Shown: positions 49,876 to 59,444, counted from the first letter of the stretch. The stretch: DNA of 64,000 nucleotides from Streptomyces rishiriensis (GCF_030815485.1 NZ_JAUSWV010000002.1:8122001-8186000); one strand, 5' to 3'. Notes: generated by a model not told the origin, from the sequence alone. Program-made: numbers and translations.

Positions 49876-52005
49876 ATGAGGGCCGGAGAGACAACCACGA
49901 CGAGGACGGGGCGCGGGCGAGCCGTTCCATGGGCGGTGCTCGGGCTGTGGATTGCGGTGATCGCGCTCGTCGGGCCGTTTGCGGCGAAGCTCGCCGACGT
50001 GCAGCACGACAAGGTCACCGACTACCTGCCGGCGAGCGCGGACTCGACGCGAGCGGCGAAGATCGAGGACACGTTGCCCGGTGGCGAGACCACCGAGATG
50101 GTGCTCGTCTACCACCGGGACGGCGGGCTCAGCGCCGCCGACCGGAAGACCGCGGCCGGGCAGGTCGCGGAGATCACCCGACAGCACGAGCTGATCAGCG
50201 GTGCGCTCAAGGGGATTCAGTCCAAGGACGGCACGACCCTGATGTACCCGATCGCCAGCAACGAGCCCGGGGCGAACGAGGAGCAGCAGGACAAGCTCGT
50301 CAACGACGTCCGCGAAGTCGCCCAGGACGAGGGCGGGTTGAGCGTCGATGTGGGCGGCACCGGCGCGCTGGCCACCGACTCCGGCGCGGTCTACGACTCG
50401 CTCGGCGGACCGCTGCTCTACACCACCGTCGCCGTCGTCGCCGTACTGCTGATCCTGATCTACCGCAGCCCCGTGCTGTGGCTCGTACCCCTCGTCGTCG
50501 CCGGGATCGCCGACTACATGTCGATGGGCGTCGCCTACGGCCTCAACCAGGCCTTCGGCACGACGGTCTCGGGCCAGAGTTCGGGTGTGATGACAATCCT
50601 TGTGTTCGGAGCGGGCACGGACTACGCGCTGCTGCTCATCTCGCGCTACCGGGAGGAGCTGCGGCGCATCGAGCGACCGTACGAGGCCATGGTCGCCGCC
50701 CTGCGCGGCTGCGGGCCCGCCGTGCTCGCCTCCTCCGGCACCGTCGCCGCCGGACTGCTGTGCCTGCTCGCCGCCGACCTCAACAGCAGCCGGGGCATGG
50801 GCCCGCTCGGCGCCGTCGGTGTGCTGTGCGCGCTGATCGCGATGCTGACCCTGCTCCCCGCCGTCCTCGTACTGGTCGGACGGCGGGTGTTCTGGCCGCT
50901 CGTGCCCGCCTTCGGGAGCACGCCCAAGCAGCGGCGGAGCCTGTTCTCGGCGATGGGCAGCTCTGCCGGACGCAGGCCGCTGACCGTACTCGCGAGCGGT
51001 GCCGTACTGCTCGGTGCCCTCGCCCTCGGCTCACTCAACCTGCCGGGACCGCTCAAGCAGGAGGACTCCTTCGTCAAGAAGCCGGAGGCCGTTGTCGCGA
51101 TGGAGACCCTTGCCAAGGCCTATCCCGGGCAGGGCAGCCAGCCCATCGACGTGATCACCCCGCAGGGGCGCGCCGACGAGACCCTCGCGACCGTCCGCGG
51201 CACACCAGGCGTGGGCAGCGCGGAGAAGGGGCGTACGGGAGACGGCTGGACCGAGATCGCCGTCTTCGCGAAGAGCGCACCCCAGTCGGCGGAGGAGACC
51301 GCCACCATCAAGTCCCTGCGGAACGAACTGAAGGGCTCCTACGTCGGCGGGGACAGCGCCCAGCAGATCGACCTGGAGGTCACCAACGCCCGGGACACGA
51401 AGATCGTCGTACCGCTCGTCCTTGTCTTCGTGATGCTCATCCTGATCGGGCTGCTGCGGAGTCTGGTCGCACCGCTGCTCCTGGTGGTCGCGGTCGTCGC
51501 GGTGTGGGGCGCCTCCCTCGGAATCGGCGGACTGGTCTTCGAACCGCTCCTCGGCCTCAAGGGCACCGATCCGGGGCTCGGACTGCTGTCCTTCGTGTTC
51601 CTGGTCGCCCTCGGCGTCGACTACGGCATCTTCCTCATGCACCGGATGAGGGAGGAGTCCCTGGCGGGAGCGGAACCGGCCACGGCGGCACTCACCGCAC
51701 TGCGCACCACCGGCGGCGTCATCGCCTCCGCCGGACTCGTCCTCGCCGCGACCTTCGCCGTGCTGACGAACATGGGCCTGGTGCAGCTGGTCCAGCTCGG
51801 CTTCGTGATCGCCGTCGGCGTCCTGCTCGACACCTTCCTCGTACGGACGTATCTGGTGACCAGCGCCAGCGTCGCCCTGGGCCGGAAGGTGTGGTGGCCG
51901 GGCGTGCTCTCACGGCGGCCCGGGCCGGCCGAACCGGCCGGGTCGAGCGGAAGGGGCGGACCGACCGAGCCGCCCCGGCAGCCGGAAACCGTCAGTGCAC
52001 CCTGA
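49876..52005 (+). CDS. MMPL/RND-family transporter
   Basis: A 709-residue membrane protein of the MMPL type, driven by the proton gradient. ATG 49876 follows GGAGGGAG. One N-terminal helix (AVPWAVLGLWIAVIALVGPFAA) precedes a large outer domain (about 45-165), then two groups of five to six helices (about 170-370 and 510-670) separated by a second outer domain (about 385-500). The family motif GAGTDYALLLISRYREEL near 245 and its repeat GVDYGIFLMHRMREES near 585 hold the Asp-Tyr pairs for proton coupling. Substrates in this family include lipids and hydrophobic antibiotics. The sensor and regulator genes downstream suggest induced export. Confidence 0.93.
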   Translation: MRAGETTTTRTGRGRAVPWAVLGLWIAVIALVGPFAAKLADVQHDKVTDYLPASADSTRAAKIEDTLPGGETTEMVLVYHRDGGLSAADRKTAAGQVAEITRQHELISGALKGIQSKDGTTLMYPIASNEPGANEEQQDKLVNDVREVAQDEGGLSVDVGGTGALATDSGAVYDSLGGPLLYTTVAVVAVLLILIYRSPVLWLVPLVVAGIADYMSMGVAYGLNQAFGTTVSGQSSGVMTILVFGAGTDYALLLISRYREELRRIERPYEAMVAALRGCGPAVLASSGTVAAGLLCLLAADLNSSRGMGPLGAVGVLCALIAMLTLLPAVLVLVGRRVFWPLVPAFGSTPKQRRSLFSAMGSSAGRRPLTVLASGAVLLGALALGSLNLPGPLKQEDSFVKKPEAVVAMETLAKAYPGQGSQPIDVITPQGRADETLATVRGTPGVGSAEKGRTGDGWTEIAVFAKSAPQSAEETATIKSLRNELKGSYVGGDSAQQIDLEVTNARDTKIVVPLVLVFVMLILIGLLRSLVAPLLLVVAVVAVWGASLGIGGLVFEPLLGLKGTDPGLGLLSFVFLVALGVDYGIFLMHRMREESLAGAEPATAALTALRTTGGVIASAGLVLAATFAVLTNMGLVQLVQLGFVIAVGVLLDTFLVRTYLVTSASVALGRKVWWPGVLSRRPGPAEPAGSSGRGGPTEPPRQPETVSAP

Positions 52006-52142
52006 GCACGCTGTTCGAAGGCCTCGATCGAACGCTCTGATCGAGCACGCTGATCGTGCACCGTGATCCGGCGGGCCCGCCCAGGTGCCTCTCCTTCCGT
52101 AGGGGCGCCCGGGTGTCCGCACGAGTACCGGAAGATGGAGCC

Positions 52143-53504
52143 GTGGAAGAACGGGGAACGACCACAGGGGTACGCGTACGGTCGGCGGCGGAGACGGCGG
52201 CCGGTGGGGGCGGGCGGTCCCGTCGCGGCGAGCGCATCATGTCCGCCATCAACCGCGATCCGCTGACCGCACCGCACCGCACCCGCAACGACGCGGTCCT
52301 CGCCCTGTGCGTCGCCGTGCTCGCCGTAGCCATCGCCCGTACGGGCGGCGAAGGGATCCGGCCCGACCTTCTCAGCTGGACGCTGCTGCTCGCCGGGCAT
52401 GTGCCCCTCGTATGGCGGCGCCGCCGTCCGGTGGTGGCCCTGCTCGGGGTGGTGGCCTGCGTGGCTCCGTACCAGGCCCTCGACTACAACCCCGCCCCGC
52501 CCATCCCCGCGACCGTCCTAGCGCTCTACACCGTCGCGGCGACCGGCGCCGTACGCCGCACGCTGCTCACCGGTGTCGCCGTCCTCGGCCCGACAGCGAT
52601 CGGCAACGGCCTCACCAACCCGAAGGGGGCGCTGGAGTCCCTGGAGATCTCCGGCTGGATCATCGCGGTCCTGTTCATCGGTATCGACGTCCGCTACTAC
52701 CGCCGGTACGTTGCCTCCATCGTCGAGCGGGCCGAACGGGCCGAACACACCCGGGAGGAGGAGGCCAGGCGCCGCGTCGCCGAGGAACGGCTGCGGATGG
52801 CCCGTGACCTGCACGACCTGCTCGCCCACAGCATCACGCTCATCGGCGTGCAGACGTCCGTGGCGGCCCACGTCCTCACCGCCGACCCCGAGCGCCTCGA
52901 CCGCAAGGCCGTCGCCCAGGCACTGGACGACATCGCGGGGACCTGCCGGATCGCCCGGGGGGAACTGCGTACGACGCTGGAGGTGCTGCGGGCGCATGAC
53001 ACGGTCGTGGGAGTGGGCGCGGATCCGGGGCCCGGTTCCGTGTCCGGTTCTGTTTCCGGGGCCGAGGAGATGCGGGGGCCGCTGCCCGGGATCGACGGAC
53101 TGGCCGATCTCGCGGAGACCGGCCGGGTGGCCGGGGCCAAGGTCGAACTGTCCGTCCGCGCGGGCGACATCCCGCCCTCCGTGGGCGCCGCCGCGTACCG
53201 GATCGTGCAGGAGGCGCTCACCAACGCCGTACGTCACGGCGGCCGCGAGGACCTCACCGTGCGAGTGGGGCTGTGGACCGCGGACGGCGCACTGCGGGTG
53301 AGTGTCAGGGACGACGGGACGGGCGGGGACGACGGCTCGGGCGGCGGAGTGGGCCCGTCCGACGGCACACCAGGGTTCGGGCTCATCGGGATGCGGGAGC
53401 GGGCCCGTAGCGTGGGCGGCACACTGGACGCCGGCCCGGGGCCCGCCGAGGGCTTCGAGGTGACCGCCACACTGCCGCTGTCCCGGGAGGACGAGGTTCG
53501 ATGA
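52143..53504 (+). CDS. sensor histidine kinase, NarL/DesK type
   Basis: A 453-residue sensor. GTG 52143 is chosen with GGAAG upstream; ATG 52239 is an alternative 32 codons later and directly precedes the first helix. Four or five membrane helices occupy about residues 50-195, with little outer sequence, so the signal is probably sensed in the membrane. The dimerisation domain is HisKA_3 (ARDLHDLLAHSITLIGVQTS, phospho-His near 223). The ATPase domain has EALTNAVRHGG near 365, DDG near 392 and GFGLIGMRERA near 418. It overlaps the regulator gene by four bases. With the MMPL gene it forms a transporter-plus-two-component unit. Confidence 0.93.
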   Translation: MEERGTTTGVRVRSAAETAAGGGGRSRRGERIMSAINRDPLTAPHRTRNDAVLALCVAVLAVAIARTGGEGIRPDLLSWTLLLAGHVPLVWRRRRPVVALLGVVACVAPYQALDYNPAPPIPATVLALYTVAATGAVRRTLLTGVAVLGPTAIGNGLTNPKGALESLEISGWIIAVLFIGIDVRYYRRYVASIVERAERAEHTREEEARRRVAEERLRMARDLHDLLAHSITLIGVQTSVAAHVLTADPERLDRKAVAQALDDIAGTCRIARGELRTTLEVLRAHDTVVGVGADPGPGSVSGSVSGAEEMRGPLPGIDGLADLAETGRVAGAKVELSVRAGDIPPSVGAAAYRIVQEALTNAVRHGGREDLTVRVGLWTADGALRVSVRDDGTGGDDGSGGGVGPSDGTPGFGLIGMRERARSVGGTLDAGPGPAEGFEVTATLPLSREDEVR

Positions 53505-54172
53505 CCATCCGCGTACTGCTGGCCGATGACCAGCACCTCGTACGGGCCTCCTTCGCGATGCTGGTCTCGTCGGCAGGGGACATGGAGGTCGTCGCCGAGG
53601 CGGGCACCGGGCGGGAGGCCGTGGCGCTGGCTCGGTCGGCGCGGGCCGATCTCATCGTGATGGACATCCGCATGCCCGACCTCGACGGGATCGAGGCGAC
53701 CCGGCTCATCGCCGCCGACGAGGATCTCGCGGGGGTGAAGGTGCTCGTCCTGACGACGTACGAGACCGACGAGCACATCGTCGAGGCACTGCGGGCCGGG
53801 GCGTCCGGCTTCCTCGTGAAGGACATCAGGCCGGCCGAACTCCTCGACGCCATCCGGACGGTGGCCGCGGGGGAGTCCCTCCTCTCGCCCGGTCCCACCT
53901 CGCGGCTGATCGCCCGCTTTCTGCGCGCGCCGAACACCGGGACGACATCCGCGGTGGGCGGGCTGAGCGGGCTGTCCGAACGGGAACGGCAGGTGCTCGC
54001 GCTGGTCGCGCGCGGTCTCAACAACCCCGAGATCGCCGACGCGTTGGGACTCAGCCCGCTGACCGCGAAGACGCATGTCAGCCGGATCATGGGCAAGTTG
54101 GGGGCGCGGGACCGGGCGCAACTGGTGATCGTGGCGTACGAGTCGGGGCTTGTGATACCTGGGACTGTCTGA
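53501..54172 (+). CDS. NarL/LuxR-type response regulator
   Basis: A 223-residue response regulator. The receiver domain has the acidic pair LLADDQ (Asp9, Asp10), the phosphoacceptor Asp55 in VMDIRMPDLDG, Thr in VLVLTTYE near 86 and Lys in LVKDI near 108. The C-terminal LuxR helix-turn-helix is LSERERQVLALVARGLNNPEIADALGLSPLTAKTHVSRIM (about 157-196). Its ATG overlaps the sensor stop (ATGA). The palindrome at 49739 is a likely target. Confidence 0.95.
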   Translation: MTIRVLLADDQHLVRASFAMLVSSAGDMEVVAEAGTGREAVALARSARADLIVMDIRMPDLDGIEATRLIAADEDLAGVKVLVLTTYETDEHIVEALRAGASGFLVKDIRPAELLDAIRTVAAGESLLSPGPTSRLIARFLRAPNTGTTSAVGGLSGLSERERQVLALVARGLNNPEIADALGLSPLTAKTHVSRIMGKLGARDRAQLVIVAYESGLVIPGTV

Positions 54173-54400
54173 GTCCGGGCCGACTTCGGGGCGGGTTCAG
54201 GTTGCGTTCCGGAGGTCGGTTCTACGGTCCCTCAACTCCCTGCGCTTGCACGGGTATTGCTCTGTCCCTCCGTCGCACTAGTCTGCGCGTTTCGCTTATG
54301 GGGGTGTCCGAAGGCTTGAGCGGAAAGCGAGAGTTGCTTTCTGAGCTGGGAAGATGAGGCTTGTCGGTCTCTGTCATCGCAGCAGGAAGGCACTTTCTGC

Positions 54401-54676
54401 GTGCACCCTACCCACTTGCGTCCCAGGCTCGTCGTGTCGGCCGATGGCCCCGGGGTGGTCAGTCACGCCGGATCCCGCTTGCTGGCCGATCTCTCCAATG
54501 TCACAAGCCTGACCAGCGCCTTCACGGACGCACTGCGACCGCGTGGCGCCGGGCACGACCCCGGCCGGATCGCGGTAGATCTCGCGATCATGCTCGCCGA
54601 CGGCGGCGAGGTCGCCGCCGCCACCGTCCAACCCGTCCTGCCGTTCATGCGCGAGCGTTGGCGAACGGCCTGGTGA
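54401..54676 (+). mobile_element. IS1380-family transposase N-terminal fragment
   Basis: A frame from GTG 54401 reads VHPTHLRPRLVVSADGPGVVSHAGSRLLADL, then TSAFTDALRP and DPGRIAVDLAIMLADGGEV, the start of IS1380-type transposases. It breaks off near residue 75 and reaches a stop at 54674. The segment GAGCTGGGAAGATGAGGC at 54343-54360 looks like the normal leader of this element. The rest of the element is missing. Confidence 0.75.
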
Positions 54677-54867
54677 GCACCGCCCTGCTGACCGGCACCC
54701 CGAACACGGCAACGCCGGTCAGTCGCCGCACCCGTCCGGAGATGTCGTACAGACATGTGGGTTCCGCGATCGAGTGTCGAATCGCGGAGCGTTGAACTGC
54801 GGTTTCCTTCGAGTCCGCGTCAGTTGTCGTCGACTTCTGTCCGCAGAATCGTGTCCAATCCTCGTGA

Positions 54868-55788
54868 TCAGCCGTTCGTGCCGAGGACGATCCAGTCGAG
54901 TATGGATCCGAGGAGGGCATGGAGTTCTTGCTCTGATTGGAGGTCTCGGTGCTCAGGACGGTTGTCACCGCTGCCGAGGTCCACGAAGTCAAGTTCGGCT
55001 TCACCGCTGTTCCAGACGGTGATCTGTATGGCCCGGTTCCCGGCCTCGACAGTCAGCCATGCACTCTTTTTGAGTCGGCCGTCTCCTGGTGAGTGCCGTA
55101 GGTCGGCGGTGATCCCACGTGTGCGGAGAACGGCGTCGTTCTCGGCGAACCATGTCGTGAGCGCGTCCGGGAGGTTCGGAGGTCGATGGCCGTTCCCGGC
55201 TGTCGGGTAGGACATCTGGAAGGCGAGGCGCTCATCGGCCTGACCCCCGATGCGAGCGAGCACACTGTCCAGGTCGAGGAACTCCTCCCAGACCGGCCTT
55301 CCGCTCGCCGACGCGAGTCTGGCGACGACAAGGTCTTCGAGCTCGGGGATCCGCTTGTTCTTCCAGATCTTGTCGGCCAGGCTGACCAAGAGGTCTTCCA
55401 TCCCGGCCTCCTCGGTGGTCCAGGCGGCGTGTGTTCCGGCGAAGCGTGCCATGGCGGAGTCGACGCCTAGGGTCATAAGCAGTTCGCGGCCTGCTTCTTC
55501 GTGCTGAGCACCGGGAGCGGACAACTCGGCGGGGTGCAGAGTCTTGCCGATGTCGTGGGTGGCGGCTCCGAAGAGGACGGCCTCCGGGTCGATCCCTAGA
55601 TCGAGGTTGCGCGTGGCGATCCATTCGAGGAGTTGCCCCGCAACGTCGTGAACTGCTCGCAGATGAGCAACCAAACGCGGCGGAGCGTCAACACTGTGAA
55701 GTAGTTCGGCTGCTTCGATTGGCAGTGGACGCAGCGGGAACTGGACGGTGTCCTGGAGGGCGATCGACAGTACTCGCGAGGTCGTCAC
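54868..55788 (-). CDS. HD-domain protein with an added C-terminal domain
   Basis: A 306-residue protein. Residues about 35-190 form an HD phosphohydrolase domain: LRAVHDVAGQLLEWIA, then VLFGAATHDIGKTLHPAEL (the HD pair), HEEAGRELL, FAGTHAAW and VSLADKIWKNKR. A second domain follows at about 205-306 (LPDALTTWFAENDAVLRTRGITADLRHSPGDG; SAWLTVEAGNRAIQITVWNSGEAELDFVDL). This second part resembles small immunity-type proteins (TriTu-like) that accompany polymorphic toxins, in my reading from memory. GTG 55786-55788 is the start; no ribosome binding site is present and TACCCT 8 bases upstream suggests a leaderless message. Substrate unknown; a nucleotide is likely for the HD part. Confidence 0.8.
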   Translation of the reverse strand: MTTSRVLSIALQDTVQFPLRPLPIEAAELLHSVDAPPRLVAHLRAVHDVAGQLLEWIATRNLDLGIDPEAVLFGAATHDIGKTLHPAELSAPGAQHEEAGRELLMTLGVDSAMARFAGTHAAWTTEEAGMEDLLVSLADKIWKNKRIPELEDLVVARLASASGRPVWEEFLDLDSVLARIGGQADERLAFQMSYPTAGNGHRPPNLPDALTTWFAENDAVLRTRGITADLRHSPGDGRLKKSAWLTVEAGNRAIQITVWNSGEAELDFVDLGSGDNRPEHRDLQSEQELHALLGSILDWIVLGTNG

Positions 55789-55922
55789 CGCGACAGGGTA
55801 GCCGTTGCAGTCGCTGTTGAGATCGGGCCTTCAGGACCGATTCCCGTCGCGCTGGTCACTGTCCACATCGGTGTCTCGTGCCAGGCCTTTCTGCAGATGT
55901 GTTCCACGACTCCATCCCGTTC

Positions 55923-56004
55923 TCTTCGCGTTGCCGCGCCGGGCGACGAAGCCGTCCGGGCGGACGAGGACCGCTCCCGGGCAGTGATGCCGTACTGGCG
56001 GATC
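55923..56004 (-). pseudogene. short fragment of an FAD-dependent monooxygenase
   Basis: A 27-codon piece on the minus strand reads LDPPVRHHCPGAVLVRPDGFVARRG, the near-C-terminal motif of aromatic-ring FAD monooxygenases (VLVRPDGFVAWR in intact proteins). Nothing further on either side matches. Confidence 0.4.
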
Positions 56005-56207
56005 CAGTCTGGCGCCGACGCCCTGCGTTGATGTGGAACATTCGGGGAGATCCATTGAGGGAGCGCCCAACTGGCTTCTTTTGGGACGAAACGATCTTGA
56101 CGGCGCGTCGGTCGCCCTGATGAGCTGGCACAGCCGATCGGGGGACGGCATGTTCCGCGTTTCCGGGTTGGCGCATTCATCTGACCAGCTCTCCAGGAGT
56201 AGCGCTC

Positions 56208-56579
56208 ATGAAGAAAGTCGCCCATCTCGCCCTCGCGGCGCTGACCACGATCTCGCTCGTCGGGCTGGCCTCCCCGTCGGCGGACGCCGCCACCAGCTGG
56301 CATTGCAGCGGCAAGCTGACCAAGCGGTGCATCAGCCACAGTGGCGCCAAGGTCACGGTCAAGTTCTCGAACACGACCGCCAGGTCCGCCAAGGGTCAGT
56401 TCGGTGTCACGTGCGCCGGCTCCGGCGGCCAGGACGCGAAGGTCCTCAAGGACGGCACGATTCCCGGCTACGACACCTTCTCGAAGTCGTACCAGTGCCC
56501 GAAGGGCTTCCGTGACCACGCCACTGGCTGGCAGATGAGCAATGGCAAGGTCTACCGCACACCGGCTATCAAACTCTAG
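56208..56579 (+). CDS. small secreted protein, unknown function
   Basis: A 123-residue protein, ATG 56208, 8 bases after AGGAG. Residues 1-28 are a Sec signal peptide (MKKVAHLALAALTTISLVGL, cleavage after ADA). The mature 95 residues have four Cys (WHCSG, KRCISH, VTCAGS and YQCPKG), probably two disulfides, and a beta-rich pattern ending WQMSNGKVYRTPAIKL. No family recognised. It stands alone, convergent with the SDR gene at 56792. Confidence 0.8.
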   Translation: MKKVAHLALAALTTISLVGLASPSADAATSWHCSGKLTKRCISHSGAKVTVKFSNTTARSAKGQFGVTCAGSGGQDAKVLKDGTIPGYDTFSKSYQCPKGFRDHATGWQMSNGKVYRTPAIKL

Positions 56580-56791
56580 GCAGGTCGAGCAGGAGGCAGG
56601 CAGCGCCCGCGGTGCCTGCCCCAGCGGGAGCGCACAGCGCACCCGTCCGTCGCGGTCAGGTCAGCCCGCTGCCGGCGCCCCGGCCGACCATTTGTTCGGA
56701 CGGGTTCTCGTCGTCGAGCGTGGAGAACGTCGCGAGAGAGGCCGCACCGCTCCGAAGAAGACGCGTCGGGCTGTGTGTGTTCGGCCGATCG

Positions 56792-57538
56792 TCAGGCGGG
56801 TACTGCCCCGACCAGGCCGCCGTCGATGACGAGATCCTGACCGTTGACGTAGGACGCGTCGGTGGAGGCGAGGAAGGCCACAGCCGCGGCGACCTCTTCC
56901 GGGCGTCCGAAGCGGCCGGCGACGATCTGGTCGGTGACCGCCTTTGCCTCCGCTGTGGTCAGCGCGTCGGCTGGGTACATCGGGGTGTCGATATAGCCGG
57001 GGCTGACGGAGTTGACGCGGATACCGCGCGGGGCGAGTGCGGCGGCGAGGGTTCGGGCCAGGTTGTGCACGGCGGCTTTGGTTGCCGAGTAAAGGGTCAG
57101 GACGCTGTTGCCCCGATGAAGGGTCCAGGAGGCGTTGATGACAATCGAGCCTCCGTCCGCCAGCAGCGGCAGTGCCTTTTGGACGGTGAAGAACAGCCCC
57201 TTGAAGTTGACGTCGATGGTGTGGTCGAAGTCAGTCTCGGCGATGTTCTCGAACGGCAGGAACGTTCCGGTGCCCGCGTTCGCGAAGAGGCCGTCCAGCT
57301 GGCCGTGACGGTCCCGGACGGCCTCCATCAACGAGTCCACCGCGCCGAGGTCGGCAGAGTCGGCCACGATTCCCGAGGCGCTCGGCCCGAGCGCCTTGAC
57401 GGCGGAGTCCACCCGTTCGCGGGTGCGGCCGGTGACGATGACTTGGGCATCTTCGGCGACGAGGCGGTGGGCGGTCGCCAGGCCCATGCCGCTGGTGCCA
57501 CCGGTGATGAGGACGGTCTTGTCGGTGAAACGGTTCAT
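56792..57538 (-). CDS. short-chain dehydrogenase/reductase (SDR)
   Basis: A 248-residue classical SDR. Cofactor motif TGGTSGMG at 11-18, NAG in LFANAGTGTF near 88, catalytic Ser in VINASWT near 135 and YSATK (Tyr150, Lys154 region). The Arg in VTGRTRERV after beta-2 indicates NADP(H). The C-terminal GQDLVIDGGL is typical of this group. It is the last gene of a three-gene operon: its ATG overlaps the stop of the hydrolase gene by four bases. Substrate unknown; with the reductase and hydrolase it may process a ketone or ester. Confidence 0.93.
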   Translation of the reverse strand: MNRFTDKTVLITGGTSGMGLATAHRLVAEDAQVIVTGRTRERVDSAVKALGPSASGIVADSADLGAVDSLMEAVRDRHGQLDGLFANAGTGTFLPFENIAETDFDHTIDVNFKGLFFTVQKALPLLADGGSIVINASWTLHRGNSVLTLYSATKAAVHNLARTLAAALAPRGIRVNSVSPGYIDTPMYPADALTTAEAKAVTDQIVAGRFGRPEEVAAAVAFLASTDASYVNGQDLVIDGGLVGAVPA

Positions 57539-58527
57539 ACCAGTGCTCCCGTCAGGGTGCGCGTGAGGTGGTCACTGAGGTGGGGCAGCCAGTCGTGCCG
57601 CGCGTTACCGAGGAGGTGGTCGCCGTGTGGGACGCACAGGTAGCTGCCGCGCGGTGCCAGGCGGGCCAGGGGCTCGCCGTTCGTCACGCCGGGGATGACG
57701 TCTTGGCCGCCGTCCACGACCAGCAGCGGGGCCGCGATGCGGGGCGCCAGGGCGGCGAGGTCCACGTGCCGTACGAACTCACGGGCGGCGTCGGCTCCTC
57801 CGGTGCGCTGGGCCATGATGTCCCGTACAGGCTGGGGTAGTTCCTCCCAGTCGAGGCGGAAGGGGCCACTGACGGTGGCGACGGCCGCCACGCGTGGCTC
57901 CAGCGCCGCGGCCCGGGCCGCGAAATAGCCGCCCAGGCTCAGTCCGACGAGCCCGATGCGTGCGACGCCGAGGGCGTCGATGACCCGGCCTACGACCCGC
58001 TCGTAGTCCGGCACGAAGGACGTGGTGGCCGCGAGCACGCCCTGTCCGGGGCCGTCCATCGCGAACACCGCGAGACCCCTGGCCAGCAGCGCGGACACCA
58101 GGTCGAGGAATTCCTCCTTGGCCGAGTCCAGGCCGGGGATGACGACCACGGTCCCCGGGGCGTCGGCGGGGCCGCGCAGCCAGCCGGTGAATCCCTCGCC
58201 GCTCACCCGCCGCGCAGCGGGCTCCAGCACCGTCAGCGCCCGGCTCAACGCGTGATCCGCCTCAACAGCGGCCCGCGGTGTTTCCGCGTAGGGTGCCAAG
58301 GTGGCCAGGTGGAACCACCGGGCCGCCATCAGCAGGTATTCACCCCCTGAGAGGGGTGATCTCGCGTGCTCCGCACGCTGGAGGTAGCTATGTCCGGTGC
58401 GCAGGAAGGACGGGCCCCAGTCGGTGACGGAGGTGAGGCCGGCGGTGACGCGCTGGTACTCGTGGGGGTCCACGCCCGCACCGGTGGCGCGTGTCCACTG
58501 GGCGGCGGCGAACTCGGTGGCGTTCAT
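57535..58527 (-). CDS. alpha/beta hydrolase, FrsA/pseudooxynicotine-hydrolase type
   Basis: A 330-residue hydrolase. The N-terminal 110 residues form the helical cap segment of this group (YLLMAARWFHLATLAPY, then AVEADHALSRALTVLEPAARRV). The hydrolase core begins at TVVVIPGLDSAKEEF near 125 (oxyanion region), followed by MDGPGQG, the nucleophile elbow GLSLGGYFAA (Ser near 196), the acid Asp in VVDGGQDVIPG near 275 and the His in VPHGDHLLGN near 306. Relatives cleave C-C or ester bonds in bulky metabolites. It overlaps both neighbours by four bases, which indicates tight co-translation. Confidence 0.9.
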   Translation of the reverse strand: MNATEFAAAQWTRATGAGVDPHEYQRVTAGLTSVTDWGPSFLRTGHSYLQRAEHARSPLSGGEYLLMAARWFHLATLAPYAETPRAAVEADHALSRALTVLEPAARRVSGEGFTGWLRGPADAPGTVVVIPGLDSAKEEFLDLVSALLARGLAVFAMDGPGQGVLAATTSFVPDYERVVGRVIDALGVARIGLVGLSLGGYFAARAAALEPRVAAVATVSGPFRLDWEELPQPVRDIMAQRTGGADAAREFVRHVDLAALAPRIAAPLLVVDGGQDVIPGVTNGEPLARLAPRGSYLCVPHGDHLLGNARHDWLPHLSDHLTRTLTGALV

Positions 58528-59444
58528 CGTGCTCCTCCGGTCAGCAGGACGGCCTTGCCGCGTATCCGGCGCTCTCGTAGGTCGACCAAAGTGTCGGCGG
58601 TCTGTGCCCAGTCGGTGATGCGGCCGATTTCCGGGTGCAGTCGGCCCTGTTCCACGAGGCGCACCAGTGCCGAGAGGTCGGAGTGGTACGGCGCGCCGGC
58701 GTAGTGGAAGTGCTGGATGGTGACCCGCTCAGGTCCGCCGAGAAGCTGGAAGAAGTCGAGGGTCACCGGGGTACGGCTCGCCTGACCGAACCAGACGAGC
58801 GTGCCGCCCGGGCGCATCTTCGACAGGGCGAGGGGCAGGTTGGGCCCGCCCGTGGACTCCAGCACGACATCGAACGGTCCCTGGGCCGCCGCGACCTCGT
58901 GGACTACCGTCGCGCCCAGCTCCGCGAGCCGCTCGCCGCGTTCCGGCGTGGCCGTTGTCGCGGTCAGTTCGGCTCCCGCGCTGACGGCCAGCTCGGTGAC
59001 GTAGTGGCCGACGCCGCCTGAGGCGCCGGTCAGCAGCACCCGCCGGCCGGTCAGCGAGCCGGCCGTACGCAGCAGCCGCAGGGCAGTGATTCCGGCCAGC
59101 GGCAGGGCCGCCGCCCGTACGCTGTCGATGCTGTCGGGGAGCACCGCGAGCGAGTGCGTGGGCACGGCGGCGTACTCGGCCCAGCCGCCCTGCGCCGGGT
59201 GCCCGACCACGCGGGTGCCGATGCCGGGGCCGGATCCGTCGGCTGCCGCCTGCACGACGAGCCCCGCGACGTCCTTGCCGGGCAGCAGCTCCGGCCGGGG
59301 GTGTTCGAGAAGAAACATCTCGCCCCGGTTCGGGGCGAACGCCTCGACCTTGATCAGTACCTCACCGGGCTCCGGCTCGGCCTGTGGGACCTCGGCGAAG
59401 GCGACCGGGCACGCCGCTTCTCCCGTGGGAATCAGTCTCTGCAT
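58524..59444 (-). CDS. NADPH:quinone-reductase-type oxidoreductase (MDR family)
   Basis: A 306-residue zinc-free MDR enzyme. ATG 59442-59444 is chosen since homologues begin MQRLI; there is no good ribosome binding site. The catalytic domain carries APNRGEMFLLEHP and LLPGKDVAGLVVQ (about 32-60). The Rossmann part starts VLLTGASGGVGHYVTELAVSAGAELTATTAT near 138 (GxxGGVG, NADP type). It ends with GKAVLLTGGAR. It is the first gene of an operon with the hydrolase and the SDR and is divergent from a LysR regulator. Substrate probably a conjugated enone or quinone. Confidence 0.92.
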   Translation of the reverse strand: MQRLIPTGEAACPVAFAEVPQAEPEPGEVLIKVEAFAPNRGEMFLLEHPRPELLPGKDVAGLVVQAAADGSGPGIGTRVVGHPAQGGWAEYAAVPTHSLAVLPDSIDSVRAAALPLAGITALRLLRTAGSLTGRRVLLTGASGGVGHYVTELAVSAGAELTATTATPERGERLAELGATVVHEVAAAQGPFDVVLESTGGPNLPLALSKMRPGGTLVWFGQASRTPVTLDFFQLLGGPERVTIQHFHYAGAPYHSDLSALVRLVEQGRLHPEIGRITDWAQTADTLVDLRERRIRGKAVLLTGGAR

